Part shown: piece by piece, positions 16,114 through 25,191 of the stretch
Numbering within the stretch: the stretch's first letter is position 1
Layout: each line of letters begins with the position of its first letter
Origin: Fidelibacterota bacterium
Lineage (GTDB): Bacteria > Marinisomatota > Marinisomatia > SCGC-AAA003-L08 > GCA-002719095
NCBI GenBank assembly: GCA_002705575.1
Contig: PAHI01000041.1
Span: 1-26,896 of the forward strand
Direction of reading: 5' to 3'
DNA: 26,896 bases
Position numbers and translations under genes: made by a program
The notes under the pieces: model-generated
What the model saw: the letters and a program-made list of their open reading frames with translations, nothing else
The model's database searches: none
Told to the model about the DNA's origin: nothing

Positions 16114-17351
16114 AATTAAGCGGTAAGATAAAATTATCTGGTGATAAATCAATTTCACATAGGGCATTGATGATTGCAAGCATATCTAAAGGTATAAGCA
16201 GAATAAGTAATTTGTGTGGAGGTTTAGACGTTCAATCAACAATAAATTGTCTTAATAGTTGCGGGGCCAATATAGTTAGGGATGGTCAGGATTACTTGGT
16301 TAGTTCAGATATGTTGTCAAACCCATCAAAGCCTCTTAATTGCGGTAATTCTGGAACCACAATGAGGTTAATGACTGGCTTGCTTGCAGGTCAAGGAGTT
16401 GAAGCTGTTTTATATGGAGACGATTCTCTAAGTCAAAGACCCATGGATAGAATAGTTGCTCCTCTTAAAAAAATGGGAGGGAATTTAGAATATAAAAATA
16501 ATAAAATTTTTTTAAAAAAATCACAAATTTTGGGAGGAGAAATTTTAAATTTAACATCTAGTGCTCAGGTTAAATCTTGTATTATTTTAGCATCGCTATC
16601 TGCTCAAAATCAAACTATTCTGACTGAATCATATGATACTAGAGACCATACAGAAAAAATGATTTCCTACTATTCTCCAAATTCAATTAGTGTGAATGGA
16701 AATAAAATAAAGGTTAATCCATCAAAATTCACATTGAGCGATATTCGGATTCCTGGAGATGTATCAAATGCAAGCTTTCTTATTGCTTATGCTTGCCTTA
16801 ATAAGGGATCTCATTTTATGTTTGAAAATATTTTAATTAATAAAAGACGTATAGGTTTCATCAATACGTTGAAAAAAATGGGCGCAGATATTTCAATTGC
16901 TGATAAAAAGATTAAATATGGTGAGGTAGTTGGCAATATATACGTTAAATATAGTTCAATTTTAAAAAATATAAGTATCAGCTATTTAGATGTCAAAGAT
17001 ATGATAGATGAAGTTCCTATACTTTCTGTTGTTGCGTCTTTATCAAGCGGGACAATGGAAATTAAAGGAATATCTGAATTAAAATTAAAAGAAAGTAATA
17101 GAGTTTTGGCTATTGTAAAAAATCTTAAATCCATGGGCTGTGATGCTAGAGAGGCTAATGATGGAATTACGATAAGGGGCTGTAATAAATTGTATAATAC
17201 AAATATAAACACTTTTTCAGACCATCGTATTGCAATGGCATTCCATATTGCGAGTTTATTTTCTAAAGGAGTTTCAAGCTTAGATGATTATACTTGTATA
17301 GAGGTTTCTTTTCCAGATTTTTTCAATAAGTTGTCAGAGATGAGATGTTGA
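16110..17351 (+). CDS. aroA: 3-phosphoshikimate 1-carboxyvinyltransferase (EPSP synthase)
   Basis: A 413-residue two-domain cytosolic enzyme joining phosphoenolpyruvate to shikimate-3-phosphate, step six to chorismate. Seen: LSGDKSISHRA (9-19) with the PEP-binding lysine, CGNSGTTMRL (78-87), SLSQRPMDRI (106-115), SSAQVKS (150-156), the catalytic Asp300 in MIDEVPI, the KLKESNR glutamate and the FSDHRIAMA motif near the end. It is slightly shorter than the usual 425-430. Both ends overlap neighbours: pabA by 4 bases and aroE by 7 (17345-17351). Confidence 0.96.
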   Translation: MKLSGKIKLSGDKSISHRALMIASISKGISRISNLCGGLDVQSTINCLNSCGANIVRDGQDYLVSSDMLSNPSKPLNCGNSGTTMRLMTGLLAGQGVEAVLYGDDSLSQRPMDRIVAPLKKMGGNLEYKNNKIFLKKSQILGGEILNLTSSAQVKSCIILASLSAQNQTILTESYDTRDHTEKMISYYSPNSISVNGNKIKVNPSKFTLSDIRIPGDVSNASFLIAYACLNKGSHFMFENILINKRRIGFINTLKKMGADISIADKKIKYGEVVGNIYVKYSSILKNISISYLDVKDMIDEVPILSVVASLSSGTMEIKGISELKLKESNRVLAIVKNLKSMGCDAREANDGITIRGCNKLYNTNINTFSDHRIAMAFHIASLFSKGVSSLDDYTCIEVSFPDFFNKLSEMRC

Positions 17352-18157
17352 AAAAATTTGCACTAATTGGGAAAGATATACAAAAAAGTTTCAGCCCTGC
17401 GATACATTCATACTGTTTTAAAATTCTATCTATTAAGGCTAAGTACGATATTATAGATATACAGTCACCCCACCAAATGGTAGATGTAATTAAACTTTTA
17501 AAAGATAAAGAGTTAGATGGAGTTAATATAACGGCTCCGTACAAGCGAGCTTTTTTAAAATACATTGATCAGATTAATCCGCGTGCAGAAAGTATTGGAG
17601 CTGTTAATTGTATTCATAGTAATCAGGAGAAGCTTATTGGAAATAATACTGACTGGTTTGGATTTGCTAAATCCGTTGAAAATTTCAAAGAATATCAAAG
17701 TATTATTATTTTAGGGGCAGGGGGAGCTGTACTTCCTATTCTTTATTATTTTAAAAGTCGACAAAATTGCCCTATTCACATTATTGCTAGAGACAGTAAT
17801 AAAATTCGTAATTTAAGTGGTGAAAATGTCTTTGTTCATAGCATTAGGGATATCAATTTGAACTTAAATCAATGTCTAATTATTAATGCTATTCCAAATG
17901 CAGCTAAAATTGAATGGAATAATATTATTCCCAAATTGACTTCTACGCCATTATGCGCAATGGATTTAAATTATCATTTAAAAGTTACAAATTTCTTAAA
18001 TTATTACAGTTTTAAAATACAAATTAAAAATGGTTTAGATATGCTTATTTATCAGGCACTAATGTCTATAGATATTTGGTTTAATTGCAATTTAACTGCT
18101 TCTATTAATATTGAGGATTTAAAGAAAAATATAAATGAACAATACTATGACAAATAA
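17345..18157 (+). CDS. aroE: Shikimate dehydrogenase
   Basis: A 270-residue NADPH-dependent enzyme reducing 3-dehydroshikimate to shikimate. Seen: the substrate serines in KSFSPAIH (14-21), NITAPYK with catalytic Lys67, the GAVNCI strand, NNTDWFGF with catalytic Asp103, the glycine-rich cofactor loop GAGGA (124-128), and the closing NGLDMLIYQALMSIDIWF. The start ATG lies inside the 3' end of aroA, and its 3' end overlaps the next small ORF by 11 to 23 bases depending on that ORF's start. Confidence 0.94.
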   Translation: MLKKFALIGKDIQKSFSPAIHSYCFKILSIKAKYDIIDIQSPHQMVDVIKLLKDKELDGVNITAPYKRAFLKYIDQINPRAESIGAVNCIHSNQEKLIGNNTDWFGFAKSVENFKEYQSIIILGAGGAVLPILYYFKSRQNCPIHIIARDSNKIRNLSGENVFVHSIRDINLNLNQCLIINAIPNAAKIEWNNIIPKLTSTPLCAMDLNYHLKVTNFLNYYSFKIQIKNGLDMLIYQALMSIDIWFNCNLTASINIEDLKKNINEQYYDK

Positions 18158-18317
18158 AGGTCTAGTTAGATTAAGTCTGATTGATTTCGTCTTCAATCAA
18201 GATGAATTTCTCTATTTTTCTTATTATAAATACAAACGACACAGTAAAAATCAAATTTTGATTAATTTAAGGTCTTATAATACGCAAGCCCAAAAAGAGA
18301 TTGTAGGTGATGAATAA
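18135..18317 (+). CDS. Small ORF of 56-60 residues wedged between aroE and aroC
   Basis: I do not recognise this product. Two in-frame ATGs (18135 and 18147) fit; both lie inside the aroE 3' end. The TAA at 18315-18317 overlaps the aroC ATG (18310) by 8 bases. Without it, aroE and aroC would be separated by about 150 bases in an operon where other gaps are 0-4 bases, so the frame is likely real. The protein has no signal peptide or membrane segment. A run at residues 25-33, FLYFSYYKY, holds six aromatic residues in nine (18207-18233). The rest is polar and basic (KYKRHSKNQ). It could be a small partner protein, a decayed gene remnant, or a coupling peptide for aroC. Confidence refers to its being translated. 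Confidence 0.55.
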   Translation: MNNTMTNKGLVRLSLIDFVFNQDEFLYFSYYKYKRHSKNQILINLRSYNTQAQKEIVGDE

Positions 18318-19464
18318 AATTAGATTTTTAACTGCTGGAGAATCTCATGGTAAAGTTCTAACAGGTATCATTGAAGGTATTCCTGCTGGATTATCAATTG
18401 ATTCAAGTTATATTAATGAGCAGCTTTTGCGTCGCCAAAAAGGACATGGAAGAGGAGGACGCATGAACATTGAAAATGACCAGGTTAAAATCTTATCTGG
18501 AGTTAGAAATGGAAAAACAATGGGCTCTCCTATAAGTCTTATGATTGAAAATTTAGATTGGAAAAATTGGAAAGATATTATGTCAGTTGAAGTTTCCAAT
18601 AAATCTAAAAAAGTAACCTTGCCAAGGCCTGGTCATGCAGACTTGGCTGGGGTTAACAAATATGATTTTGATGATATTCGAGATGTTATTGAGAGATCTT
18701 CAGCTAGAGAAACCACTATGAGGGTTGCTCTGAGTTGTATATGTAGAAAGTTGCTTGAAGATTTAGGCATTTCTTTATGTAGTCATGTGACTGCTATAAA
18801 AAACATCTGCAGTTCATTTAAATTTGATGGGGTTAAAAATCTTAAAAATTTAAATAGCAAAGCTGATTATTCTCCTATACGTTGCTTAGATCAAAACGTT
18901 GAACAAAATATGATAAATGCAATAGATACAGCAAAGATGAATGGAGATTCGGTAGGAGGTCAGTTTGAGATAATCGTAATGGGGCTACCGTATGGGCTTG
19001 GAAGTTATGTGCACTGGGATCGAAAGCTCCATGCCCAAATATCAAGTATGCTAATGTCAATCAATGCGATGAAATCTATTGAGTTTGGGAATATTGATAT
19101 AATCCAAAATAAAACTGGAAGCAATGTTCATGATCAAATGTATAATGAAGGCGGAAAGGTGAAAAGATATACTAATAATTCTGGTGGGTTAGAGGGTGGA
19201 ATGACTAATTCCCAGCCGCTTACATTGAGAATGACAATGAAGCCCCTATCTTCACTTGCTAAGCCTCTTGAGTCAGTAGATATTGAATCAAAAGAACAAA
19301 AAAAGGCGCATAAGGAGAGGTCTGATAGCTGTGCTGTCCCTGCTGCCTCTATTATTGCAGAAAATACTATATCGTTTGTGTTGGTAGATGCTATTTTAGA
19401 TAAGTTCGGAGGAGACAGCATGAAGCAATTAAAAGGTCATTATAAATTAACTGCTAAATTTTAA
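18310..19464 (+). CDS. aroC: Chorismate synthase
   Basis: A 384-residue FMN-dependent enzyme that eliminates phosphate from EPSP to give chorismate, the branch point for Phe, Tyr, Trp, folate and menaquinone. Seen: TAGESHG (8-14), RRQKGHGRGGRMNIE (41-55), LPRPGHADLAG (104-114), the signature ERSSARETTMRVA (128-140), and the late GGMTNSQPL and DSCAVPAA motifs. The ATG at 18310 is preferred; a GTG one codon upstream (18307) gives the same frame. The aroK TTG follows the TAA with no gap. Confidence 0.97.
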   Translation: MNKIRFLTAGESHGKVLTGIIEGIPAGLSIDSSYINEQLLRRQKGHGRGGRMNIENDQVKILSGVRNGKTMGSPISLMIENLDWKNWKDIMSVEVSNKSKKVTLPRPGHADLAGVNKYDFDDIRDVIERSSARETTMRVALSCICRKLLEDLGISLCSHVTAIKNICSSFKFDGVKNLKNLNSKADYSPIRCLDQNVEQNMINAIDTAKMNGDSVGGQFEIIVMGLPYGLGSYVHWDRKLHAQISSMLMSINAMKSIEFGNIDIIQNKTGSNVHDQMYNEGGKVKRYTNNSGGLEGGMTNSQPLTLRMTMKPLSSLAKPLESVDIESKEQKKAHKERSDSCAVPAASIIAENTISFVLVDAILDKFGGDSMKQLKGHYKLTAKF

Positions 19465-19977
19465 TTGAATTTAAATCAGCATATTGTACTCATAGGCATG
19501 CCAGGCGTTGGGAAAACAGAAATAGGAAAATCATTATCTAAGATAATGGGTGTTCAGTACATAGATATAGATTACAATATAGAGATTAAAGAATCTCAAG
19601 CGATTAATGAAATTATTAATAAAAGAGGTGAAGAAGTCTTTAGAGCTATAGAAAAAAAAGAGTTTGATTTGGCTATCTGTGGGAATGAATCTTCCGTTAT
19701 TTCTACTGGAGCAGGAGTAATACTTGATGCAGAAAATAGGCTTATAATTAAGAATAGAACAATGGGGATTCATATAAAAAGTAGCATAAAAGAAATTGCT
19801 AATAGAATTGATGTTTTTAACCGTCCTTTATTGTATAATACAAATAAAAAAAAGATGCTTTTGGATTTATGGAATGAACGTAATTATTTTTATCAAGAAT
19901 CATGCAAGTTAGAGGTTGATATAAGTAGTTTATCTCTTAAAGAATCCATTGAAAAGGTATATTCTAAGATTTTATGA
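19465..19977 (+). CDS. aroK: Shikimate kinase
   Basis: A 170-residue P-loop kinase phosphorylating shikimate at the 3-hydroxyl. Seen: Walker A GMPGVGKT (11-18), substrate Asp34 and Asp36 in YIDID, RGEEVFRAIE with Arg60, the STGAG loop (80-84), and the lid arginine in FNRPLL (Arg120). The usual GGG of the shikimate loop reads GAG, a mild change. The start is TTG at 19465, immediately after the aroC stop; the next in-frame ATG would delete the first strand and part of the P-loop, so TTG is needed. The stop overlaps the aroB ATG as ATGA (19974-19977). Confidence 0.94.
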   Translation: MNLNQHIVLIGMPGVGKTEIGKSLSKIMGVQYIDIDYNIEIKESQAINEIINKRGEEVFRAIEKKEFDLAICGNESSVISTGAGVILDAENRLIIKNRTMGIHIKSSIKEIANRIDVFNRPLLYNTNKKKMLLDLWNERNYFYQESCKLEVDISSLSLKESIEKVYSKIL

Positions 19978-21026
19978 TTAATCAAAATCAATCTAGAGTT
20001 CTTATAGATTATAATATTGATGATGATATTATAGGTTTTATCAAAAAAATTGATTACAGCCAAGTTGTAATTTTTACTCAGAAATCAATTTATCAATTAC
20101 AATCTGATTTTATTAATAGATTAAAAAATCAATTTAATGCGATTGTTTTAATTATTAAAGAATCAGATATATCAAAAGATATATTAAGTGCAACAAATTC
20201 TATTACTAAAATGGTTGAAGCAAACGTCGATAAAGATTCACTTCTAATTGCATATGGTGGAGGGAGTGTGAGCGATCATGTGGGCTTCATTGCGTCTATT
20301 TTTAAGCGTGGAGTTAAGTATATTAATATCCCCACGACACTAATTGGAATGATTGATGCATCTATTGGAGGGAAAACAGCTCTTAATATTGGTAATATAA
20401 AAAACCAAATTGGAACATTCTATCAGCCTGTAAAAACATTTATAGATTTAGAACAGATTAATAGTATGCCTAATACAATTATTAAGGATGGTTTTGGCGA
20501 GATGTTTAAGTATGCAATTCTTTCAGGGCAGGAAATGTTTTATGAATTTCATAGCTATATTAAAAGAAAAGATAAAAGCAAACTGCATGATTTGATTCAA
20601 AAATGTTGTGATATAAAATTAAATATAGTAGAGGCAGATGAAAAAGATAAAAATATTAGAAAAACACTAAATTTAGGGCATACGTTTGGACATGCAATTG
20701 AATCAGATTCAAAAAGGCAAGTATCTCATGGAATAGCTGTTATTAATGGTATATGTATGGAAGCTTTTTTATCATTTAAAATGAATTGTTTAAGTAAAAA
20801 AGAGTTTGAGTTAATTTATTTATTATCTAGAGAATTAACGGATTATAGTTATTATGTCGACGATATAGAAAAATATGTTAATTGGATGCGTAGTGATAAA
20901 AAAAATAAAAATAATAAAATTGCTGTTATAATGATTAAAAAATTAGGAGAGGTTGAGTTGCAATATTTTTATTACGATGAAATCTGTTCGATTATTAAAG
21001 ATTACAATGAATATTTTAGTAATTAA
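19974..21026 (+). CDS. aroB: 3-Dehydroquinate synthase
   Basis: A 350-residue NAD- and metal-dependent enzyme converting DAHP to 3-dehydroquinate, step two of the shikimate pathway. Seen: the NAD loop YGGGSVSDHVGF (94-105), IPTTLIGMIDASIGGKTALN (119-138), metal ligands Glu176 in DGFGEMFKY, His236 in LGHTFGHAIE and His252 in SHGIAV. The RSDKKNKNNKI motif near the end is also family-typical. Its 3' end overlaps the aroQ start by 20 bases, the longest overlap in this operon apart from that of the small ORF. Confidence 0.96.
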   Translation: MINQNQSRVLIDYNIDDDIIGFIKKIDYSQVVIFTQKSIYQLQSDFINRLKNQFNAIVLIIKESDISKDILSATNSITKMVEANVDKDSLLIAYGGGSVSDHVGFIASIFKRGVKYINIPTTLIGMIDASIGGKTALNIGNIKNQIGTFYQPVKTFIDLEQINSMPNTIIKDGFGEMFKYAILSGQEMFYEFHSYIKRKDKSKLHDLIQKCCDIKLNIVEADEKDKNIRKTLNLGHTFGHAIESDSKRQVSHGIAVINGICMEAFLSFKMNCLSKKEFELIYLLSRELTDYSYYVDDIEKYVNWMRSDKKNKNNKIAVIMIKKLGEVELQYFYYDEICSIIKDYNEYFSN

Positions 21027-21432
21027 TGGCCCCAATCTCAATTTGTTGGGTGAAAGAGAGTCTGATATATATGGATATGAGACATTAGATGAGTTAATGT
21101 ATTGGCTTTCAAATCATGATGAATGTAAAGATGTTAATTTTGAGTTTTATCAATCTAATCACGAGGGTAAAATAATAGATAAAATTCATGAAAAACGAAA
21201 ATGGTTTAATGCAATAATCATTAACCCAGGGGCACTTACTCATTATTCTTATGCTATCCGAGATTGTTTATTAGCCGTAGGAGTTACTTCAATAGAGGTA
21301 CATTTAAGTGATATAGCAAAAAGAGAAGCCTTTCGTAAAAAGTCAGTAATATCAGATGTTTGTTTTAGAAGTCTAAATGGAAGAGGAAAAATAAGTTATT
21401 TGGATGCTGTAAAGATAATCAAAAATAGATAA
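21007..21432 (+). CDS. aroQ: Type II 3-dehydroquinate dehydratase
   Basis: A 141-residue dodecamer-forming enzyme removing water from 3-dehydroquinate. All active-site positions are present: Asn10 in GPNLNLLG, Arg17 and Tyr22 in the lid ERESDIYG, FYQSNHEG (47-54), Asn73 in INPGA, His79 in THYS, Arg85 in AIRD, His99 in EVHLS and Arg110. The start is the ATG at 21007, inside aroB; the frame is open further upstream, but MNILVINGPN matches the family start exactly. This is the working counterpart of the degenerate paralogue at 148-555. Confidence 0.97.
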   Translation: MNILVINGPNLNLLGERESDIYGYETLDELMYWLSNHDECKDVNFEFYQSNHEGKIIDKIHEKRKWFNAIIINPGALTHYSYAIRDCLLAVGVTSIEVHLSDIAKREAFRKKSVISDVCFRSLNGRGKISYLDAVKIIKNR

Positions 21433-21433
21433 G

Positions 21434-21922
21434 ATGGTTGAGGTTAGACGTGAAATACTAATCAAATCAGATATAGAAAAAATTTGGAATTTTATCAATG
21501 ATGTTTCTTTATCTTTAGGTTTTAGCAAGTTTCATAGAAAAATAGAATTAAAAAAATCTTACAAAATCGGAGATAGTCAAGAAATAATAATTATTCACAA
21601 TTTTGGTTTTGGAAAAGTTCCTATGAAATTAAAAATAGTTAATTGCGAGCCATATAAGTGCTTAATATTCAGAGAATCGGGTGATTTAAATTCAAAAAAA
21701 GTATTTAATCATGAATCATGTTTTTTAATCATAAAGAATAAAGAATACTATAAATTAATTTATAAAGTTAATGGAAGCTTTAATAATAAGCTTATGGATA
21801 AGACGTTTACTCCTTTATTAAAAGCTGTAATGATTGATGAATTAAAAAAAATTAAATTAGCGGTTGAATCTTCTGACGATAATTGGATGACATTAGAAGC
21901 TAAACAGTATAATCCGGTATAA
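21434..21922 (+). CDS. SRPBCC/START-like ligand-pocket protein
   Basis: A 162-residue soluble protein with the outline of the SRPBCC (polyketide cyclase / START) helix-grip fold. The opening VRREILIKSDIEKIWNFIND is the typical first strand and helix. It is followed by alternating strands (EIIIIHNFGF, MKLKIVNCEPYKCLIFRES, CFLIIKNKEYYKLIYKVNG) and a long C-terminal helix (about 125-148). No catalytic residues can be named. It starts one base after aroQ and so is probably translated with the aro genes; tig follows after 48 bases. It might bind an aromatic or lipid-like ligand such as a quinone intermediate, but that is inference from position only. Confidence 0.65.
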   Translation: MVEVRREILIKSDIEKIWNFINDVSLSLGFSKFHRKIELKKSYKIGDSQEIIIIHNFGFGKVPMKLKIVNCEPYKCLIFRESGDLNSKKVFNHESCFLIIKNKEYYKLIYKVNGSFNNKLMDKTFTPLLKAVMIDELKKIKLAVESSDDNWMTLEAKQYNPV

Positions 21923-21970
21923 ACTTCTTTTATGAAAATGATAGGCTGTTTAATTTTCTAACTAGAAAAA

Positions 21971-23254
21971 ATGAAAACAAGTATAAATAAGAAAAACACA
22001 TTCACACGCGAACTAAATGTTATAGTCCCGTGGTCATCTTTAGAATCAGACTTTAAAAAAGAATTTAACGCGCAGAAAAAAAAATATAAAATTCCCGGCT
22101 TTAGGCCAGGCAAAGCTCCCAATAGTATAGTCAAAAAAAATATTGGGCCTGCAATCGAAGCTAATTTTGCAGAGATATCTTTAAATAAATTTTATCAAGA
22201 GGCCCTTAGAGATTTGGAGATTGTTCCAATTAATCAAGCACAAGTTAAAAAAATAGATTTTAAAGAGAACTCTGATCTAACTTTTAGCGTAGTTTTTGAG
22301 GTTAGTCCAGAATTTAATCTTCCCACTAATTATCAGAAAAAAATTAAAATTAAAATTGATCAATTTGAAGTATCTAATGATGATGTTAAACAATCACTTG
22401 ATGAGCTTAGAGTAAATCAATCAAAATTAGAAAGTGTTGATGCTGCTGAAATGGGGCACTATTTATATGCTGACTTTCAAGAATTAGATGATTCAGGAAT
22501 AGCAATAATAGGTAGTCGTATTGAAAATCAGTACATCAAGCTTGGAGATGGAAACTTTAATAAAGTCTTATCAAAACCATTTATCAATAAAAAAGTATCT
22601 GATAAAGTGGTTGTTGATTTACCTTATGGTGATAAAAAAATATCTAAATTTGAGGTTTCAATTAAAAAAATAGAAAAACAAATTTTGCCAGAACTAAATG
22701 ACGATTTTGCTAAATCGGTATCTAAGGATTTAAAAAATTTAAATGATTTAAAGTCAAGATTAAAAGATAATATCCAAAGCAATCTTAATAGTGACTATGA
22801 GAAAAGGTTGCAAAATATGATTATGGACCATTTTATTAATGCTACTAAAATAGAAGTTCCTATTTCTATGCAGGCTAACTTTCTAGAAAACATGGTTGAA
22901 GAAGAGAAGAAAAAGAATTCTGAAAAAGATATAAATGAAAAAGAATTTAAAGATAAAATGAAGCCATATGCTGAAAAAAATATAAAATGGTTATTTATTC
23001 GAAGTAAACTGATTGAGGCTGAAGGCATCAAGCTGGAAGAGAGTGATACTGATAAATTTATATCAAATACGATAAAAAATAATAAAGAGCAAGCTGATGA
23101 AATAAAAAAATATTATGATAATGATGAAAACAAGAACAACCTTCAATCAAACTTAATAACAGATAAACTTTTTAAGCTATTAGTTGGGTATTCTAACATA
23201 ACAATAAATAAGAAGTCAACAGATGAATTGAGGGAAAAGAAAAATGAAAAATAA
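21971..23254 (+). CDS. tig: Trigger factor, ribosome-bound chaperone
   Basis: A 427-residue chaperone that binds at the ribosomal exit tunnel and shields nascent chains. Seen: the ribosome-docking motif GFRPGKAP (43-50) in the N-terminal domain, a middle segment (about 155-245) at the place of the FKBP-type peptidyl-prolyl isomerase domain but with little of its usual sequence, and a long Lys/Glu-rich helical C-terminal domain (about 250-427). Isomerase activity is doubtful; chaperone activity is expected. The gene order tig-clpP-clpX is the common bacterial one. Its stop lies 11 bases inside clpP. Confidence 0.93.
   Translation: MKTSINKKNTFTRELNVIVPWSSLESDFKKEFNAQKKKYKIPGFRPGKAPNSIVKKNIGPAIEANFAEISLNKFYQEALRDLEIVPINQAQVKKIDFKENSDLTFSVVFEVSPEFNLPTNYQKKIKIKIDQFEVSNDDVKQSLDELRVNQSKLESVDAAEMGHYLYADFQELDDSGIAIIGSRIENQYIKLGDGNFNKVLSKPFINKKVSDKVVVDLPYGDKKISKFEVSIKKIEKQILPELNDDFAKSVSKDLKNLNDLKSRLKDNIQSNLNSDYEKRLQNMIMDHFINATKIEVPISMQANFLENMVEEEKKKNSEKDINEKEFKDKMKPYAEKNIKWLFIRSKLIEAEGIKLEESDTDKFISNTIKNNKEQADEIKKYYDNDENKNNLQSNLITDKLFKLLVGYSNITINKKSTDELREKKNEK
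23230..23234 (+). promoter_or_regulatory. Ribosome binding site of clpP within the tig 3' end
   Basis: GAGGG with nine bases to the ATG at 23244. It supports this start rather than the in-frame ATG at 23259, which would begin MASLIPM and has no such site. Confidence 0.55.
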
Positions 23255-23846
23255 TAAAATGGCATCACTTATCCCAATGGTTGTTGAGCAAACAGGGAAT
23301 GGTGAAAGAGCTTTTGATATCTATTCAAGATTATTGAAAGAAAGGATTATATTTTTAGGCACTCCAATTGATGATAATATTTCTAGCCTAGTAATTGCTC
23401 AATTGTTGTTTTTAGAGGCCGAAGATTCAAAAAAAGATATTTATATGTATATTAATAGTCCGGGTGGATCTGTTACGGCAGGCTTAGGTATTTTTGATAC
23501 AATGAATTATATAAGCCCTGACATTTCTACTATTTGTATGGGGCAGGCAGCAAGTATGGGGGCTATACTTTTAGCTGCAGGTAAAAAGGGTAAAAGGTCA
23601 GCTTTGGTTAATTCTAGAATAATGATTCATCAGCCTTTAGGTGGAGTCCAAGGCCAGGCCACAGATATTGAAATTCATACTAAGGAAATCCTTTTCTTAA
23701 AAGAAAGGATTAATCAAATATTAAGCGATAGAACAGGTAAAACTCCAAAGGTGATTGAAAATGATACAAATAGAGATAATTTTATGTCTGCAAAAGATGC
23801 TCTAAAGTATGGCCTGATTGATAATATTGTAGAAAAAAATAAATGA
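23244..23846 (+). CDS. clpP: ATP-dependent Clp protease proteolytic subunit
   Basis: A 200-residue serine peptidase forming the 14-subunit degradation chamber. Seen: [20 protein letters not shown] (10-29), the [10 protein letters not shown] strand (71-80), nucleophile Ser104 in GQAASMGA, His129 in MIHQPLGG and Asp178 in TNRDNFMS. The triad is complete and the axial N-terminal segment is normal. It overlaps tig upstream and clpX downstream (ATGA, 23843-23846), so chaperone, protease and unfoldase are probably made together. Confidence 0.97.
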   Translation: MKNNKMASLIPMVVEQTGNGERAFDIYSRLLKERIIFLGTPIDDNISSLVIAQLLFLEAEDSKKDIYMYINSPGGSVTAGLGIFDTMNYISPDISTICMGQAASMGAILLAAGKKGKRSALVNSRIMIHQPLGGVQGQATDIEIHTKEILFLKERINQILSDRTGKTPKVIENDTNRDNFMSAKDALKYGLIDNIVEKNK

Positions 23847-25075
23847 AAAAAAATCAAGATAAACAGTTGATTTGTTCTTTTTGCAATGCTAATGAATGCG
23901 ATGTAAGGCTTTTAGTTGAAGGCGAAGGTGCCTACATATGTGAATCTTGTATTCAAAAAGCAAGTCAAATCATAAGTGATAGCAATAAAGAATCAAATTT
24001 AAAAGTTGATTTTTTAAATCAGAAGCCAAAAGATTTAAGTAAGAAGTTAGACGAATATGTTATTGATCAAAATGAGGTGAAAAAATCAGTTGCTGTTGCT
24101 GTTTACAATCATTATAAAAGAATTAATTCATATTTGAGTTCTTCTGATGATGTTAATATTGAGAAAAGTAATATTCTTTTAATAGGTCCTACCGGAACAG
24201 GAAAAACATTGATTGCAAGATCTTTAGCAAAAATATTAAATGTTCCATTTGCAATTGCAGATGCTACAACCTTAACAGAGGCAGGCTATGTTGGAGAAGA
24301 TGTTGAAAATATTCTTGTAAGATTATATCAAGCAGCAGATAATAATTTAGATAAAGCTCAAAAAGGTATTATATATATTGATGAAATTGATAAAATTTCT
24401 AAAAAGAGTGAAAATCGTTCGATTACTCGTGATGTTTCAGGAGAAGGTGTGCAGCAGGCGTTATTAAAAATTCTTGAAGGAACAAAAGCTCATATCCCTC
24501 CTAAAGGAGGTCGTAAGCACCCAGAGCAACCATTGGTATCCATAGACACATCAAATATATTATTTATATGCGGAGGTGCATTTCAAGGTATTAATGAAAT
24601 TATAGAGAGAAGATTGAAAGGTGGAGGCATTGGATTTGAGCGTAGCTCTAAATCGATAGATAGTAACAAAATTACTGGAATGGTTGAGCCAGAAGATTTA
24701 GTAAAATATGGTTTTATTCCTGAGCTAGTTGGTAGGCTGCCGATTTTTAGTACTTTAAATTTATTATCAGCTCAGACTTTAAAAAGAATTCTTATAGAGC
24801 CTAAAAATTCAATTATAAATCAATATAAAAAGCTTTTTGAAATGGAAGGTATTGATTTGAGTTTTAGTGATGGAGCTATTAATGCAATTGTTGAAATTGC
24901 AATTCAAAGGAAAACTGGAGCAAGAGCGCTAAGATCAATTATTGAAAAATCAATAAAAGATATAATGTATGAAATTCCTTCTATGAAAAATATATCGCAG
25001 TGCCTTATAACAGAGGAAGTTATACTTCATAATAGCCGCCCCAAAATAATCAAACTTCAAAAGAAAACAGCATAA
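23843..25075 (+). CDS. clpX: Clp protease ATP-binding unfoldase ClpX
   Basis: A 410-residue hexameric AAA+ unfoldase that feeds ClpP. Seen: the N-terminal zinc domain with Cys11, Cys14, Cys33 and Cys36, Walker A GPTGTGKT (115-122), the pore loop GYVGED (148-153), Walker B IIYIDEID (176-183), the RKH loop (224-226), [10 protein letters not shown] (291-300) and the sensor II helix near KTGARALR. All elements for ATP hydrolysis, substrate grip and ClpP docking appear intact. Last gene of this run; 116 bases separate it from the next one. Confidence 0.97.
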   Translation: MKKNQDKQLICSFCNANECDVRLLVEGEGAYICESCIQKASQIISDSNKESNLKVDFLNQKPKDLSKKLDEYVIDQNEVKKSVAVAVYNHYKRINSYLSSSDDVNIEKSNILLIGPTGTGKTLIARSLAKILNVPFAIADATTLTEAGYVGEDVENILVRLYQAADNNLDKAQKGIIYIDEIDKISKKSENRSITRDVSGEGVQQALLKILEGTKAHIPPKGGRKHPEQPLVSIDTSNILFICGGAFQGINEIIERRLKGGGIGFERSSKSIDSNKITGMVEPEDLVKYGFIPELVGRLPIFSTLNLLSAQTLKRILIEPKNSIINQYKKLFEMEGIDLSFSDGAINAIVEIAIQRKTGARALRSIIEKSIKDIMYEIPSMKNISQCLITEEVILHNSRPKIIKLQKKTA

Positions 25076-25175
25076 TTATATGTGTAACAGCATGTAATTA
25101 AATAGATATTTACTCTTAATATTTTATAGATTAGATTAGCTAGTACTATATTAAGCGAAATACAGCATTTTAATT

Positions 25176-25183
25176 AGAGGGGG
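25176..25183 (+). promoter_or_regulatory. Strong ribosome binding site before the large secreted protein
   Basis: AGAGGGGG with eight bases to the ATG at 25192. It is the strongest Shine-Dalgarno-like site in the window and picks this start over the out-of-frame ATG at 25185. The 116-base gap from clpX is AT-rich; I see no convincing terminator or -35/-10 pair in it. Confidence 0.6.
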
Positions 25184-25191
25184 AATGTATT

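Noticed and set aside
18875..19421. Minus-strand frames inside aroC
   Set aside because: The aroC frame covers the region with all family motifs intact; the antisense frames show no family features.
25074..25099. Inverted repeat after clpX as a terminator
   Set aside because: The nine-base arms have one mismatch, almost no GC and no following T-run, and they include the clpX stop. The stem would be too weak.
25076..25191. Hidden small gene or RNA between clpX and the secreted protein
   Set aside because: No open frame beyond a few codons and no stable stem could be seen in this AT-rich 116-base gap.
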